A stretch of 24,532 bases of DNA from an uncultured Parafilimonas sp. (GTDB taxonomy: Bacteria > Bacteroidota > Bacteroidia > Chitinophagales > Chitinophagaceae). Shown piece after piece: positions 16,280 to 22,500 of this stretch (the first letter of the stretch is position 1; each line of letters starts with the position of its first letter). The stretch lies in the NCBI GenBank assembly GCA_937892395.1, contig CALAGJ010000068.1, positions 1 to 24,532 of the forward strand. Reading direction: 5' to 3'. Under the pieces are notes generated by a model. That model ran no database searches and was not told the DNA's origin. It saw only the letters and a list, made by a program, of their open reading frames with translations. The translations under genes were made by a program, and so were the position numbers.

Positions 16280-17052
16280 AACCCTTCTGATACGCCCAAT
16301 CCAAAAAGAGCATAATCAAATTTTACAGGATCTTGTGGGTCTATTTTGCTAAGTGCATTGGTAAGTTCAATGGCTGTTTGCCAGTCTATCTGATTGCGTT
16401 GTATTAATCCCAATTTTTGTGATACACGGCCCACATGCACATCTATAGGACAAATGAGTTGGGCGGGAGAAATGCTATGCCATAGTCCAAAGTCCACACC
16501 CTTATCCGCAGACCGTACCATCCACCTTAGAAACATATTGAGTCTTTTGCAAGAAGATTTTTTGACTGGTGCAGCCACATGCTTCTGTGTGCGTGGCGGA
16601 TATTCATTCCCCGAAGGGAAAAAATAAGAAAAAAAATGATTGAGTGCAGGTGCTACATTCAGCGCATGCTGCGAAAAATTTTCTGTAAATGCAGACTCCA
16701 AACTTTCATTCCTTTGAAAATGCTTTTGCAAAAAATCAATAAAAACGAGCAAGTCTGTAGCATTGAAAGTGCGGTGCACAAAATGCAAAAATCTGCTTCT
16801 CTCCTGTTCATTATGATAGCGAATAAACTGGTAAGGGGCATCATCCATCAGCAGCATCAATTTTCTACAATTATTGATAATAGTTGTGCGGCTGCCCCAT
16901 GCTAAAGTAGCTGCAAAGAGTGCACTTATTTCTATATCCTGCGGTTGAGAATAATGATGTGGAATGCTTATGGGGTCATTTGCTATAAATGCCGGCTGCT
17001 CATAGTATGCAGCTTTTTCAGACAAAAAATGAACAAGCTCAAGACCCTGCAT
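16276..17052 (-). CDS. TIGR02757/DUF2400 family protein
   Basis: A 258-residue protein of the DUF2400 (TIGR02757) family, common in Bacteroidota and of unknown biochemical role. Recognised phrases are DPISIPHHYSQPQDIEISALFAATLAWG (given here in part of residues 25-53), RTTIINNCRKLM, FNATDLLVFIDFL, KRLNMFLRWMVR, GVDFGLW, PIDVHVGRVSQKLGL, and the family ending DPVKFDYALFGLG. The PIDVHVGRV stretch and helical character recall HhH-type DNA glycosylase folds, a distant similarity that is only suggestive. Its start overlaps the end of the small membrane protein gene by 14 bp, so translational coupling is likely. The stop overlaps the rpe stop tail to tail. Confidence 0.9.
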   Translation of the reverse strand: MQGLELVHFLSEKAAYYEQPAFIANDPISIPHHYSQPQDIEISALFAATLAWGSRTTIINNCRKLMLLMDDAPYQFIRYHNEQERSRFLHFVHRTFNATDLLVFIDFLQKHFQRNESLESAFTENFSQHALNVAPALNHFFSYFFPSGNEYPPRTQKHVAAPVKKSSCKRLNMFLRWMVRSADKGVDFGLWHSISPAQLICPIDVHVGRVSQKLGLIQRNQIDWQTAIELTNALSKIDPQDPVKFDYALFGLGVSEGF

Positions 17053-17293
17053 CAGCAGCAGGTTTTTTTCTCAAGATGGCTTCTAATGCTATTACCACCC
17101 ATACAATATTTACAGCCATAGATGGGTATGCTTTTAGATAAAAAGTGTTGACAATAAAAAAAATGCCGCCCACTAAGTTGGCCCATATATAGTAAGCAGA
17201 TGTGGCCGGCAGCTTACCTTTTATATTTAAAAAATAGGCACCTACTATAAGTACAGATGCCACCCAGCCCATTATGTTTACTACATGTTCCAT
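17039..17293 (-). CDS. Small integral membrane protein (CBU_0592-like)
   Basis: An 84-residue protein that is almost all membrane: helices at about residues 4-24 (VVNIMGWVASVLIVGAYFLN), 33-55 (AYYIWANLVGGIFFIVNTFY) and 60-76 (AVNIVWVVIALEAIL), ending with a short charged tail (RKKPAADAGS). The pattern of a G-x-YFLN first helix and N-x-x-GG second helix resembles the CBU_0592-like family, which has no known function. It starts 8 bp after the transsulfuration gene and overlaps the DUF2400 gene by 14 bp, so it belongs to that operon. Reality is supported by this packing and the clean helices. Confidence 0.8.
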   Translation of the reverse strand: MEHVVNIMGWVASVLIVGAYFLNIKGKLPATSAYYIWANLVGGIFFIVNTFYLKAYPSMAVNIVWVVIALEAILRKKPAADAGS

Positions 17294-17301
17294 ACAATCA
17301 T

Positions 17302-18441
17302 TTAGCCTATGGCATTTTGCAAATCTTCTATTAAATCATCCGCATCTTCTATGCCTACACTCAGGCGAATCAATGCATCACTAAGGCCATTTTTTATACG
17401 CTCCTCCCTTGGTATAGATGCATGCGTCATAGATGCCGGATGATTGATCAATGACTCCACACCACCCAAACTTTCGGCCAGTGAAAAGATATGTGTAGAG
17501 GACAACACCCTGCGGGCTTCTGCCTCTGTATCATGCTTCAATACAAAACTAATCATGCCACCAAAACCACGCATTTGTTTTTTAGCAACAGCATATTGTG
17601 GATGGCCCTCAAACCCCGGCCAATACACTTTGGCCACTGCCGCATGCTGCCGCAGCCATTGTGCTACGCGAATACCATTTTCGCAATGGCGCTCCATACG
17701 CAGGTGCAGGGTCTTAATGCCACGAAGCACTAAAAAACAATCCTGTGGACCGGGCACAGCACCACAACTTTTTTGTATAAAATACAATTCATCACGCAGT
17801 GCCTTATCATTCATCATCAAGCAGCCCTGTATTACATCACTATGACCACCCAAGTATTTTGTGGCACTATGCATTACAATATCGGCACCCAGATCCAGGG
17901 GGTTTTGCAGAAATGGAGATGCAAAAGTATTATCCACACACAGCAGTATTTGATGCGCTTTTGTAAGCGCCGCCACTGCTGCTATATCTGTTATGTTCAT
18001 GAGTGGGTTAGTAGGCGTTTCCAACCACACCAATTTTGTATGCTCAGATATGGCAGCTTTTACTTCCTCAATATCTGTGGTATTGATATAAGTAAACTTC
18101 AATCCAAATTTTTCAAAAATTTTACTAAACAGTCTGTAGGTACCACCATACATATCATTAGCAGCCAGAATTTCATCACCCGGTTTCAGCAGTTTTAGCA
18201 CAGCATCAGTAGCTGCCACTCCACTGCTAAAAGCAAGTGCATGCTCGGCATTTTCCAAAGCGGCGTAAGCCCTTTCCAATGCAAACCGCGTAGGGTTTTG
18301 ACTTCTGGCGTATTCATAGCCTTTGTGTTTTCCCGGAGCCTCTTGCGTAAAGGTGGAGGTTTGAAAAATAGGTGTCATAATAGCACCCGTACTGGCATCG
18401 GGTTCAGCCCCGGCATGTATATATTTTGTAGCAAGCTTCAT
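17302..18441 (-). CDS. Cystathionine gamma-synthase/lyase-type PLP enzyme
   Basis: A 379-residue transsulfuration enzyme (Cys/Met metabolism PLP family), cytoplasmic. The ATG at 18441 (MKLATKYIHAG) fits the family; the longer frame from 18501 runs across the probable promoter and is rejected. The PLP site reads MHSATKYLGGHSDV with Schiff-base lysine K195. YEYARSQNPTR, FSSGVAATDA, YGGTYRLF, VDNTFASPFLQNPLDLGAD, SLGGVESLINHPASMTHA and RLSVGIED are all family landmarks. Synthase and lyase members (MetB, MetC, CTH, MetZ) cannot be told apart reliably by eye, so no gene symbol is given; cystathionine gamma-synthase or gamma-lyase is most likely. It leads a three-gene operon. Confidence 0.94.
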   Translation of the reverse strand: MKLATKYIHAGAEPDASTGAIMTPIFQTSTFTQEAPGKHKGYEYARSQNPTRFALERAYAALENAEHALAFSSGVAATDAVLKLLKPGDEILAANDMYGGTYRLFSKIFEKFGLKFTYINTTDIEEVKAAISEHTKLVWLETPTNPLMNITDIAAVAALTKAHQILLCVDNTFASPFLQNPLDLGADIVMHSATKYLGGHSDVIQGCLMMNDKALRDELYFIQKSCGAVPGPQDCFLVLRGIKTLHLRMERHCENGIRVAQWLRQHAAVAKVYWPGFEGHPQYAVAKKQMRGFGGMISFVLKHDTEAEARRVLSSTHIFSLAESLGGVESLINHPASMTHASIPREERIKNGLSDALIRLSVGIEDADDLIEDLQNAIG

Positions 18442-18459
18442 AATAAAAATTGAATGGCG

Positions 18460-18467
18460 CAAAGATG
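18460..18467 (-). promoter_or_regulatory. Probable -7 element CATCTTTG of the transsulfuration operon
   Basis: On the minus strand CATCTTTG is one mismatch from TAnnTTTG and is followed by GCG, as at the DUF5916 gene. It lies 18 bp upstream of the ATG at 18441. Confidence 0.45.
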
Positions 18468-18669
18468 GGGTTTTGTGGTTAAAGTCATGCGGTTGCCTCA
18501 TTTCATGCCAAGCAAAATTTCAAGGAGCGGATCAAGCTTTTAAAATGGTAAAATAGTTTAGGACTGGGTCAATAGAATCTTCTATTATTCGTATCCCAAA
18601 GAACCAAGTAAAAACTCATTAGCCATTTTTTAGATATCAAAACCCAAACCATCAAGCATCAGAAAACAT

Positions 18670-18703
18670 TTTTTCGCCCTACGGGCAATGATTAAAACGG
18701 AGA
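18670..18703 (+). repeat. REP-like dispersed repeat, copy B
   Basis: A 34-nt unit matching 18792-18825 with one mismatch. Its core is CGCCCTACGGGCAATGATT, which contains the hairpin GCCC-TAC-GGGC. The 23-nt core also occurs inverted at 248-270. Confidence 0.82.
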
Positions 18704-18791
18704 AAATTTGCACTACCATTTCCGTCATACTATCCATTGTAGTCCCCGCCACCACAAACCCCTCAAAAATATAATACATAAGAAAAGAAGA

Positions 18792-18825
18792 TTTTTCGCC
18801 CTACGGGCAATGATTAAAGCGGAGA
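18792..18825 (+). repeat. REP-like dispersed repeat, copy C
   Basis: The second direct copy, 122 bp after copy B and identical except for one A/G change. The DNA between the copies is not itself repeated. Confidence 0.82.
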
Positions 18826-18833
18826 TTGCCCCT

Positions 18834-18889
18834 TCCTAAAATTACTTAACGACTCCTTCGTGCTGGGTAGCGACTCCTAAAATTACTTA
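18834..18889 (+). repeat. Pair of 15-nt direct repeats TCCTAAAATTACTTA
   Basis: TCCTAAAATTACTTA occurs at 18834-18848 and 18875-18889, 41 bp apart. A smaller CGACTCC repeat (18850-18856, 18871-18877) lies between and overlaps the second copy, so the unit may be a partial 41-bp tandem duplication. Confidence 0.7.
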
Positions 18890-19080
18890 CACCTTTTGAG
18901 GTTAAATACTAAATATTGTTATTTTATATTCGTTTGTATGGCAATAAGAATACAGGTTTGTTTTATTACTAAAAATTTATCTGTTTGTTTTTCATATTGC
19001 TGTTTTTACTTGTCAGGTGGGAGTTTTTTTCTGGTCACACTTTGTATTAATTTTTTGTTCCTAAATGCTGTTTACAAAGC

Positions 19081-19111
19081 CACAAAGGCCCGCCTGCGGC
19101 GGGCCTTTGTG
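19081..19111. terminator. Perfect 14-bp hairpin, possible terminator
   Basis: CACAAAGGCCCGCC (19081-19094) pairs fully with GGCGGGCCTTTGTG (19098-19111) across a TGC loop. It is much more GC-rich than its surroundings. There is no long T-tract after it on either strand (ATTAATC on plus, GCTTTGT on minus), so a classical terminator is uncertain. It lies 117 bp upstream of the miaA ATG with no gene ending just before it. Confidence 0.5.
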
Positions 19112-19228
19112 ATTAATCACATTTCATCATGGATAACATGCACACGAACCGACTCCACTACAGCCATCAAGTCTATTACTTCATTCAATCCTCAAATAAG
19201 ATGCGCATTACTTTTATTTGCATCGTAC

Positions 19229-20146
19229 ATGCATCAACAGTCCAAAACAGTAATCATCATTTCCGGGCCTACAGCCTCCGGCAAAACCGCATTAGCCATC
19301 CAACTTGCACAATATTTCAATACCTCAATCATATCCGCAGATTCAAGACAATGCTATAAAGAATTAAATATTGGAGTAGCAAGGCCAAGCATAGAGGAAC
19401 TTCATGCTGCTCCTCATTTTTTCATAGCCAGTCATAGCCTCAATGAAAATGTAACAGCAAAAACCTTTGAAGAATATGCCATTCAAAAAACGAATGACTT
19501 ATTTCAAGAAAAGGATACGATTATTATGGCCGGCGGCACCGGCCTATACATCCATGCATTTTGCTATGGCCTTGATGAAATACCCGCCATACATCAATCC
19601 ATACGCTCTAGCATAATAGAAGAATATAAAAAAAATGGACTCCTTTTTTTGCAACAAGCCATACAAAAAGAAGATCCGTTATTTTGGAATATAGGTGCTA
19701 TACAAAACCCACAGCGCCTTATGCGTGCTTTAGAAGTAATGCGTGCCACAGGCAAGTCAATCACCACGTTTCAACAGAAAAAAAGTATAGACAGACCATT
19801 TAATATACTACAAATTTGTATAGACATACCGGTGGATATACTCACACAAAAAATAATCAATCGCACAGCGCAGATGCTTTCATCAGGCCTGGTAGCAGAA
19901 GTAAAAAACCTATTGCCATATAGAAATTTGAATGCACTGCAAACAGTGGGTTACAAAGAAATATTTGAGTACATAGATGGAAGCACAACCGTGGAGCAAG
20001 CTACTGAAAAAATCATTACACACACTAAGCAATATGCCAAACGGCAGCGTACATGGTGTAGAAGAGAAAAGCAAAATCATTTTATACAATTTGGTGATAC
20101 CATGTTCCAACAGGTCCTTCAAATTGTTGAAAGAAATGATAAGTAA
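19229..20146 (+). CDS. miaA: tRNA dimethylallyltransferase MiaA
   Basis: MiaA adds the dimethylallyl group to N6 of A37 in tRNAs that read UNN codons. The ATG at 19229 gives 305 residues, the normal length, and begins MHQQSKTVIIISGPTASGKT with the P-loop at residues 13-20. Other landmarks are SADSRQCYKELNIGVARPS (D38 region, substrate binding), FFIASHSLNENVTAKTFEEYA, IIMAGGTGLYIHAFCYGLDEIP, NPQRLMRALEV, and QTVGYKEIFEY with KQYAKRQRTWCRRE (tRNA-binding C-terminal part). A long in-frame extension back to 18896 is spurious. It is followed 53 bp later by the gamma-glutamyltransferase gene, which has its own promoter. Confidence 0.96.
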   Translation: MHQQSKTVIIISGPTASGKTALAIQLAQYFNTSIISADSRQCYKELNIGVARPSIEELHAAPHFFIASHSLNENVTAKTFEEYAIQKTNDLFQEKDTIIMAGGTGLYIHAFCYGLDEIPAIHQSIRSSIIEEYKKNGLLFLQQAIQKEDPLFWNIGAIQNPQRLMRALEVMRATGKSITTFQQKKSIDRPFNILQICIDIPVDILTQKIINRTAQMLSSGLVAEVKNLLPYRNLNALQTVGYKEIFEYIDGSTTVEQATEKIITHTKQYAKRQRTWCRREKQNHFIQFGDTMFQQVLQIVERNDK

Positions 20147-20186
20147 TTGGCAATTTTGGTTATCTTTATAAAGATGCCATAAGTCA

Positions 20187-20194
20187 TATATTTG
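20187..20194 (+). promoter_or_regulatory. -7 element TATATTTG of the gamma-glutamyltransferase gene
   Basis: TATATTTG is an exact TAnnTTTG match ending only 5 bp before the ATG at 20200. A transcript starting at the usual distance would carry almost no leader. Confidence 0.55.
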
Positions 20195-20199
20195 TCGCT

Positions 20200-21918
20200 A
20201 TGAAAAGATGCTTAGTATTTCTATCTACCATTATTTCTATTGCTGCTTTTGCACAACCATCCTATAAAATTGTAGGTGCAGGCAGAGAAGTAAACCCTTA
20301 CCAGTTTAACGGAGTAAAACAGGCAGTTTTTTCAAAAGCATCCGTGGCTTGTGCACATCCCTTAGCTGCAAAAATTGGCGGGGTCATACTCCAGCAAGGT
20401 GGCAATGCTTTTGATGCAGGTGTGGCCGTAGAATTAGCATTGGCAGTGGTATATCCCAATGCCGGCAATATTGGTGGAGGTGGATTTTTACTCGGCAGAA
20501 AAAAAGATGGACTATTAGTGGCATTAGATTTTAGAGAAACAGCTCCGGAAAGAGCGGAAAGAGATATGTATTTGGATAGTGCGGGCCATCCACAAAATAT
20601 CAACAGCGAAAGAGGGCATTTATCTGTTGGTGTACCCGGCAGTGTAGCAGGGTTTTTTGCTACCGCAAAATTTGGAAAACTTCCATTTGCCCGGCTTATA
20701 CAACCCGCTATTGATTTAGCCGAATTCGGATTTGTATTAACAGACCGAGAAGCCAACAACCTCAATGCAGAGCGTGTTGATTTTTTAGCATACAATACCA
20801 TGCCTACTCCATTTGTAAAACAAGCACTTTGGAAAGCAGGGGATACACTTTTTCAACCCGAACTGGCAGCCACGCTCAAGCGCATACGAGACAATGGATT
20901 AGCAGGATTTTATGAAGGAGAAACCGCCAAAATGATTGTAGCAGAAATGCAAAGAGGTGGCGGAATAATGAATGAAACAGACCTCAAAAATTATACTGTA
21001 AAACAAAGAACCCCTTTATTGTTTGATTATAAATCGCATACGATCGTTGCCTTTCCACCCCCAAGTAGTGGAGGAATTTTGCTGGCGCAAATGTTGAAAA
21101 TGGTAGAACCTTATCCCATGAAAATTTATGGATTTCAAAGTAGGGAAAGTGTGCAACTGATGATAGAAGCAGAACGAAGGGCTTATGCAGACAGGGCAGA
21201 GCATATAGGTGATCCTGAGTTCTGGAAAGTGCCTGTATCTACCCTTACAAGCGATGAATATATAAACAATCGTATGCTGAATTATTCACCCGTTGAGCCT
21301 ACTCCAAGTGCATCATTGTCAGCAGGCAATATTCCTCATGAAAGTGAGGAAACAACGCATATCAGCATTGCAGATGAAGAAGGCAATGTAGTAACCATAA
21401 CCACCACAATCAATGATTCTTATGGAAGCCATACAGTAGTAAGTGGCGCCGGCTTTATACTGAATGATGAAATGGATGATTTTAGTATAAAACCCGGTGT
21501 ACCAAATTTATATGGTGCAGTAGGCGGCGAGGCAAATGCAATAGCACCGGGCAAGCGAATGCTCAGTAGTATGACACCCACCATAGTTTTAAAAAACAAT
21601 GCACCTTTTATGGTGGTAGGTTCTCCTGGTGGCACTACTATACCCACCTCAGTTTTTCAAACCATTATTAATGTTATAGACTTTGGAATGAATGCAGCAG
21701 ATGCTATAGCAAGTCCAAAATTTCATCACCAATGGCTGCCTGATGAAGTTTTTGTAGAAAAAAATTTTGATAGTCATACTATGGAGCAACTCAAAAAGAT
21801 GGGCTATAGCTTTCATCAGAGAGAGCCCATAGGAAGAGTAGAGCTTATTTTATTTAAAAATGGTAGAAAAGAAACTGCTGCAGACATAAGGGGTGATGAT
21901 AGCGTGGCGGGTTATTAG
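20200..21918 (+). CDS. ggt: Gamma-glutamyltransferase, periplasmic
   Basis: A 572-residue gamma-glutamyltranspeptidase that transfers or hydrolyses the gamma-glutamyl group of glutathione-like compounds. MKRCLVFLSTIISIAAFAQ is a signal peptide. The N-terminal large-subunit part has GGNAFDAGVAVELALAVVYP, GNIGGGGFLLG and LDFRETAPERA (R112, substrate carboxylate). Autocleavage should occur before T385 in HESEETTHISIAD, which becomes the small-subunit nucleophile. DSYGSHTVVSGAGFILNDEMDDF, the SSMTPTIV motif and GSPGGTTIPTSV (oxyanion loop) follow in the right order. The length is typical. It is monocistronic, with an exact -7 element just ahead and a terminator hairpin 18 bp behind. Confidence 0.96.
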   Translation: MKRCLVFLSTIISIAAFAQPSYKIVGAGREVNPYQFNGVKQAVFSKASVACAHPLAAKIGGVILQQGGNAFDAGVAVELALAVVYPNAGNIGGGGFLLGRKKDGLLVALDFRETAPERAERDMYLDSAGHPQNINSERGHLSVGVPGSVAGFFATAKFGKLPFARLIQPAIDLAEFGFVLTDREANNLNAERVDFLAYNTMPTPFVKQALWKAGDTLFQPELAATLKRIRDNGLAGFYEGETAKMIVAEMQRGGGIMNETDLKNYTVKQRTPLLFDYKSHTIVAFPPPSSGGILLAQMLKMVEPYPMKIYGFQSRESVQLMIEAERRAYADRAEHIGDPEFWKVPVSTLTSDEYINNRMLNYSPVEPTPSASLSAGNIPHESEETTHISIADEEGNVVTITTTINDSYGSHTVVSGAGFILNDEMDDFSIKPGVPNLYGAVGGEANAIAPGKRMLSSMTPTIVLKNNAPFMVVGSPGGTTIPTSVFQTIINVIDFGMNAADAIASPKFHHQWLPDEVFVEKNFDSHTMEQLKKMGYSFHQREPIGRVELILFKNGRKETAADIRGDDSVAGY

Positions 21919-21936
21919 GTGGTAAATATTTCTTGC

Positions 21937-21962
21937 AAAAAAGTACAATACTTTTTTCTTTA
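21937..21962 (+). terminator. Rho-independent terminator after ggt
   Basis: AAAAAAGTA (21937-21945) pairs perfectly with TACTTTTTT (21949-21957) across a CAA loop, then CTTTA. The stem is AT-rich but placed right after the ggt stop. Confidence 0.6.
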
Positions 21963-22003
21963 AAGTTGTTATAACTCTAGGAATATGTATCCAAGAAAAA
22001 AGA

Positions 22004-22020
22004 ATAGGCCAAATGCCTAT
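22004..22020. repeat. Short inverted repeat ATAGGC..GCCTAT
   Basis: ATAGGC (22004-22009) and GCCTAT (22015-22020) form a 6-bp stem with a 5-nt loop in the ggt-transposase gap. There is no T-tract. Its role is unknown; the rest of 21958-22110 shows nothing recognisable. Confidence 0.35.
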
Positions 22021-22110
22021 GTTGCTTCAAAAATATTCTCCACATCATTGTGTCATCTACAAGCAATAGTATATAGCTTTATCATCTTGGCATAATCCTT
22101 ACTTAAATAA

Positions 22111-22407
22111 AAAAAACGACCAGTATTAGGCACATTAATCAACTATCATTGTATGCGAAGGGTAAACACAAGAGGCATAGAAGGCGCCAACAAACATGTA
22201 TTGATGGCAGCCCTTACCTATAACCTCAAAAAATACCTGCACTTTATAAATAAAAAAGTAAACACAAAAGTGATGGTAGAAGCAAAGCCATTAGAAAAGG
22301 CTTTGTCGAATAAATATATGCATCTCCAAAATCAAATAAGAGCCATTTTAAGCCAACTGTTTTTTACACTCAATCCATCTCCAATGAAAATAGACAAGCT
22401 GAATTGA
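22111..22407 (+). pseudogene. 3' fragment of an IS1182-like transposase
   Basis: The frame is open from 22111 (stop codon at 22108-22110) and reads KRPVLGTLINYHCMRRVNTRG, then GANKHVLMAALTYNLKKYLHF, which is the C-terminal end of IS1182-type DDE transposases (usual form: PV.G.LIN...RRVN.RG...ANK..LMAA..YNLKKYLKF). About 50 further residues follow to a TGA. The catalytic core is absent. An ATG at 22153 allows an 84-residue ORF, but upstream similarity shows it is only the tail of a broken gene. It sits next to the accessory HEPN-motif gene, tail to tail. The family assignment is from motif memory. Confidence 0.78.
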
Positions 22408-22464
22408 GCCCTAAAGACCCTTTAAGCAGCAAACTGTTATAATCTTTTTTCTGAAATTGTAGAT

Positions 22465-22490
22465 GTGCAACGGTTACCCTTGTTAGCGGT
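22465..22490. other. Short cassette-boundary-like sequence (GTGCAACGG / GTTAGCGGT)
   Basis: GTGCAACGG (22465-22473) and GTTAGCGGT (22482-22490) lie 10 bp past the stop of the minus-strand gene 22501-24417. Reading on the minus strand this is ACCGCTAAC...CCGTTGCAC, wording I associate with boundaries of accessory genes in Bacteroidota genomes. It does not fit a proper attC consensus. The identification is tentative. Confidence 0.25.
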
Positions 22491-22500
22491 AGTTTTTCTT

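Larger units (their letters stand above)
18468..19228. other. Long gene-free region between divergent transsulfuration gene and miaA
   Basis: A plus-strand frame is open from 18896 into miaA, but the first 111 codons are low-complexity, Cys- and Phe-rich and unlike any MiaA. The region instead holds two direct copies of a 34-nt REP-like repeat, a pair of 15-nt direct repeats and a perfect 14-bp hairpin. I see no RNA gene. Confidence 0.65.

Noticed and set aside
16394..16905. Plus-strand ORFs of 77 and 108 residues
   Set aside because: They lie opposite the DUF2400 gene, whose protein motifs are clear.
18442..18501. 20-codon extension of the transsulfuration enzyme
   Set aside because: It spans the likely promoter CATCTTTG, and MKLATKYIHAG is the family's usual start.
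18670..18825. CRISPR array
   Set aside because: Only two direct copies, the unit contains a short hairpin, no third copy in series, and no cas genes in the window.
18896..19228. 111-codon N-terminal extension of miaA
   Set aside because: The residues are Cys/Phe-rich with no similarity to MiaA, include the 14-bp hairpin, and a standard MiaA start (MHQQSKTVIIISGPTASGKT) is at 19229.
20298..20801. 167-residue minus-strand ORF
   Set aside because: It is antisense to the signal peptide and large-subunit part of ggt and has no recognisable motifs.
22153..22407. Independent 84-residue gene
   Set aside because: The similarity to transposase C-termini continues upstream of the ATG to about 22114, so it is the tail of a broken gene.
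22465..22490. Integron attC site
   Set aside because: The arms do not match RYYYAAC/GTTRRRY properly and no integrase is present; kept only as a tentative boundary-like sequence.
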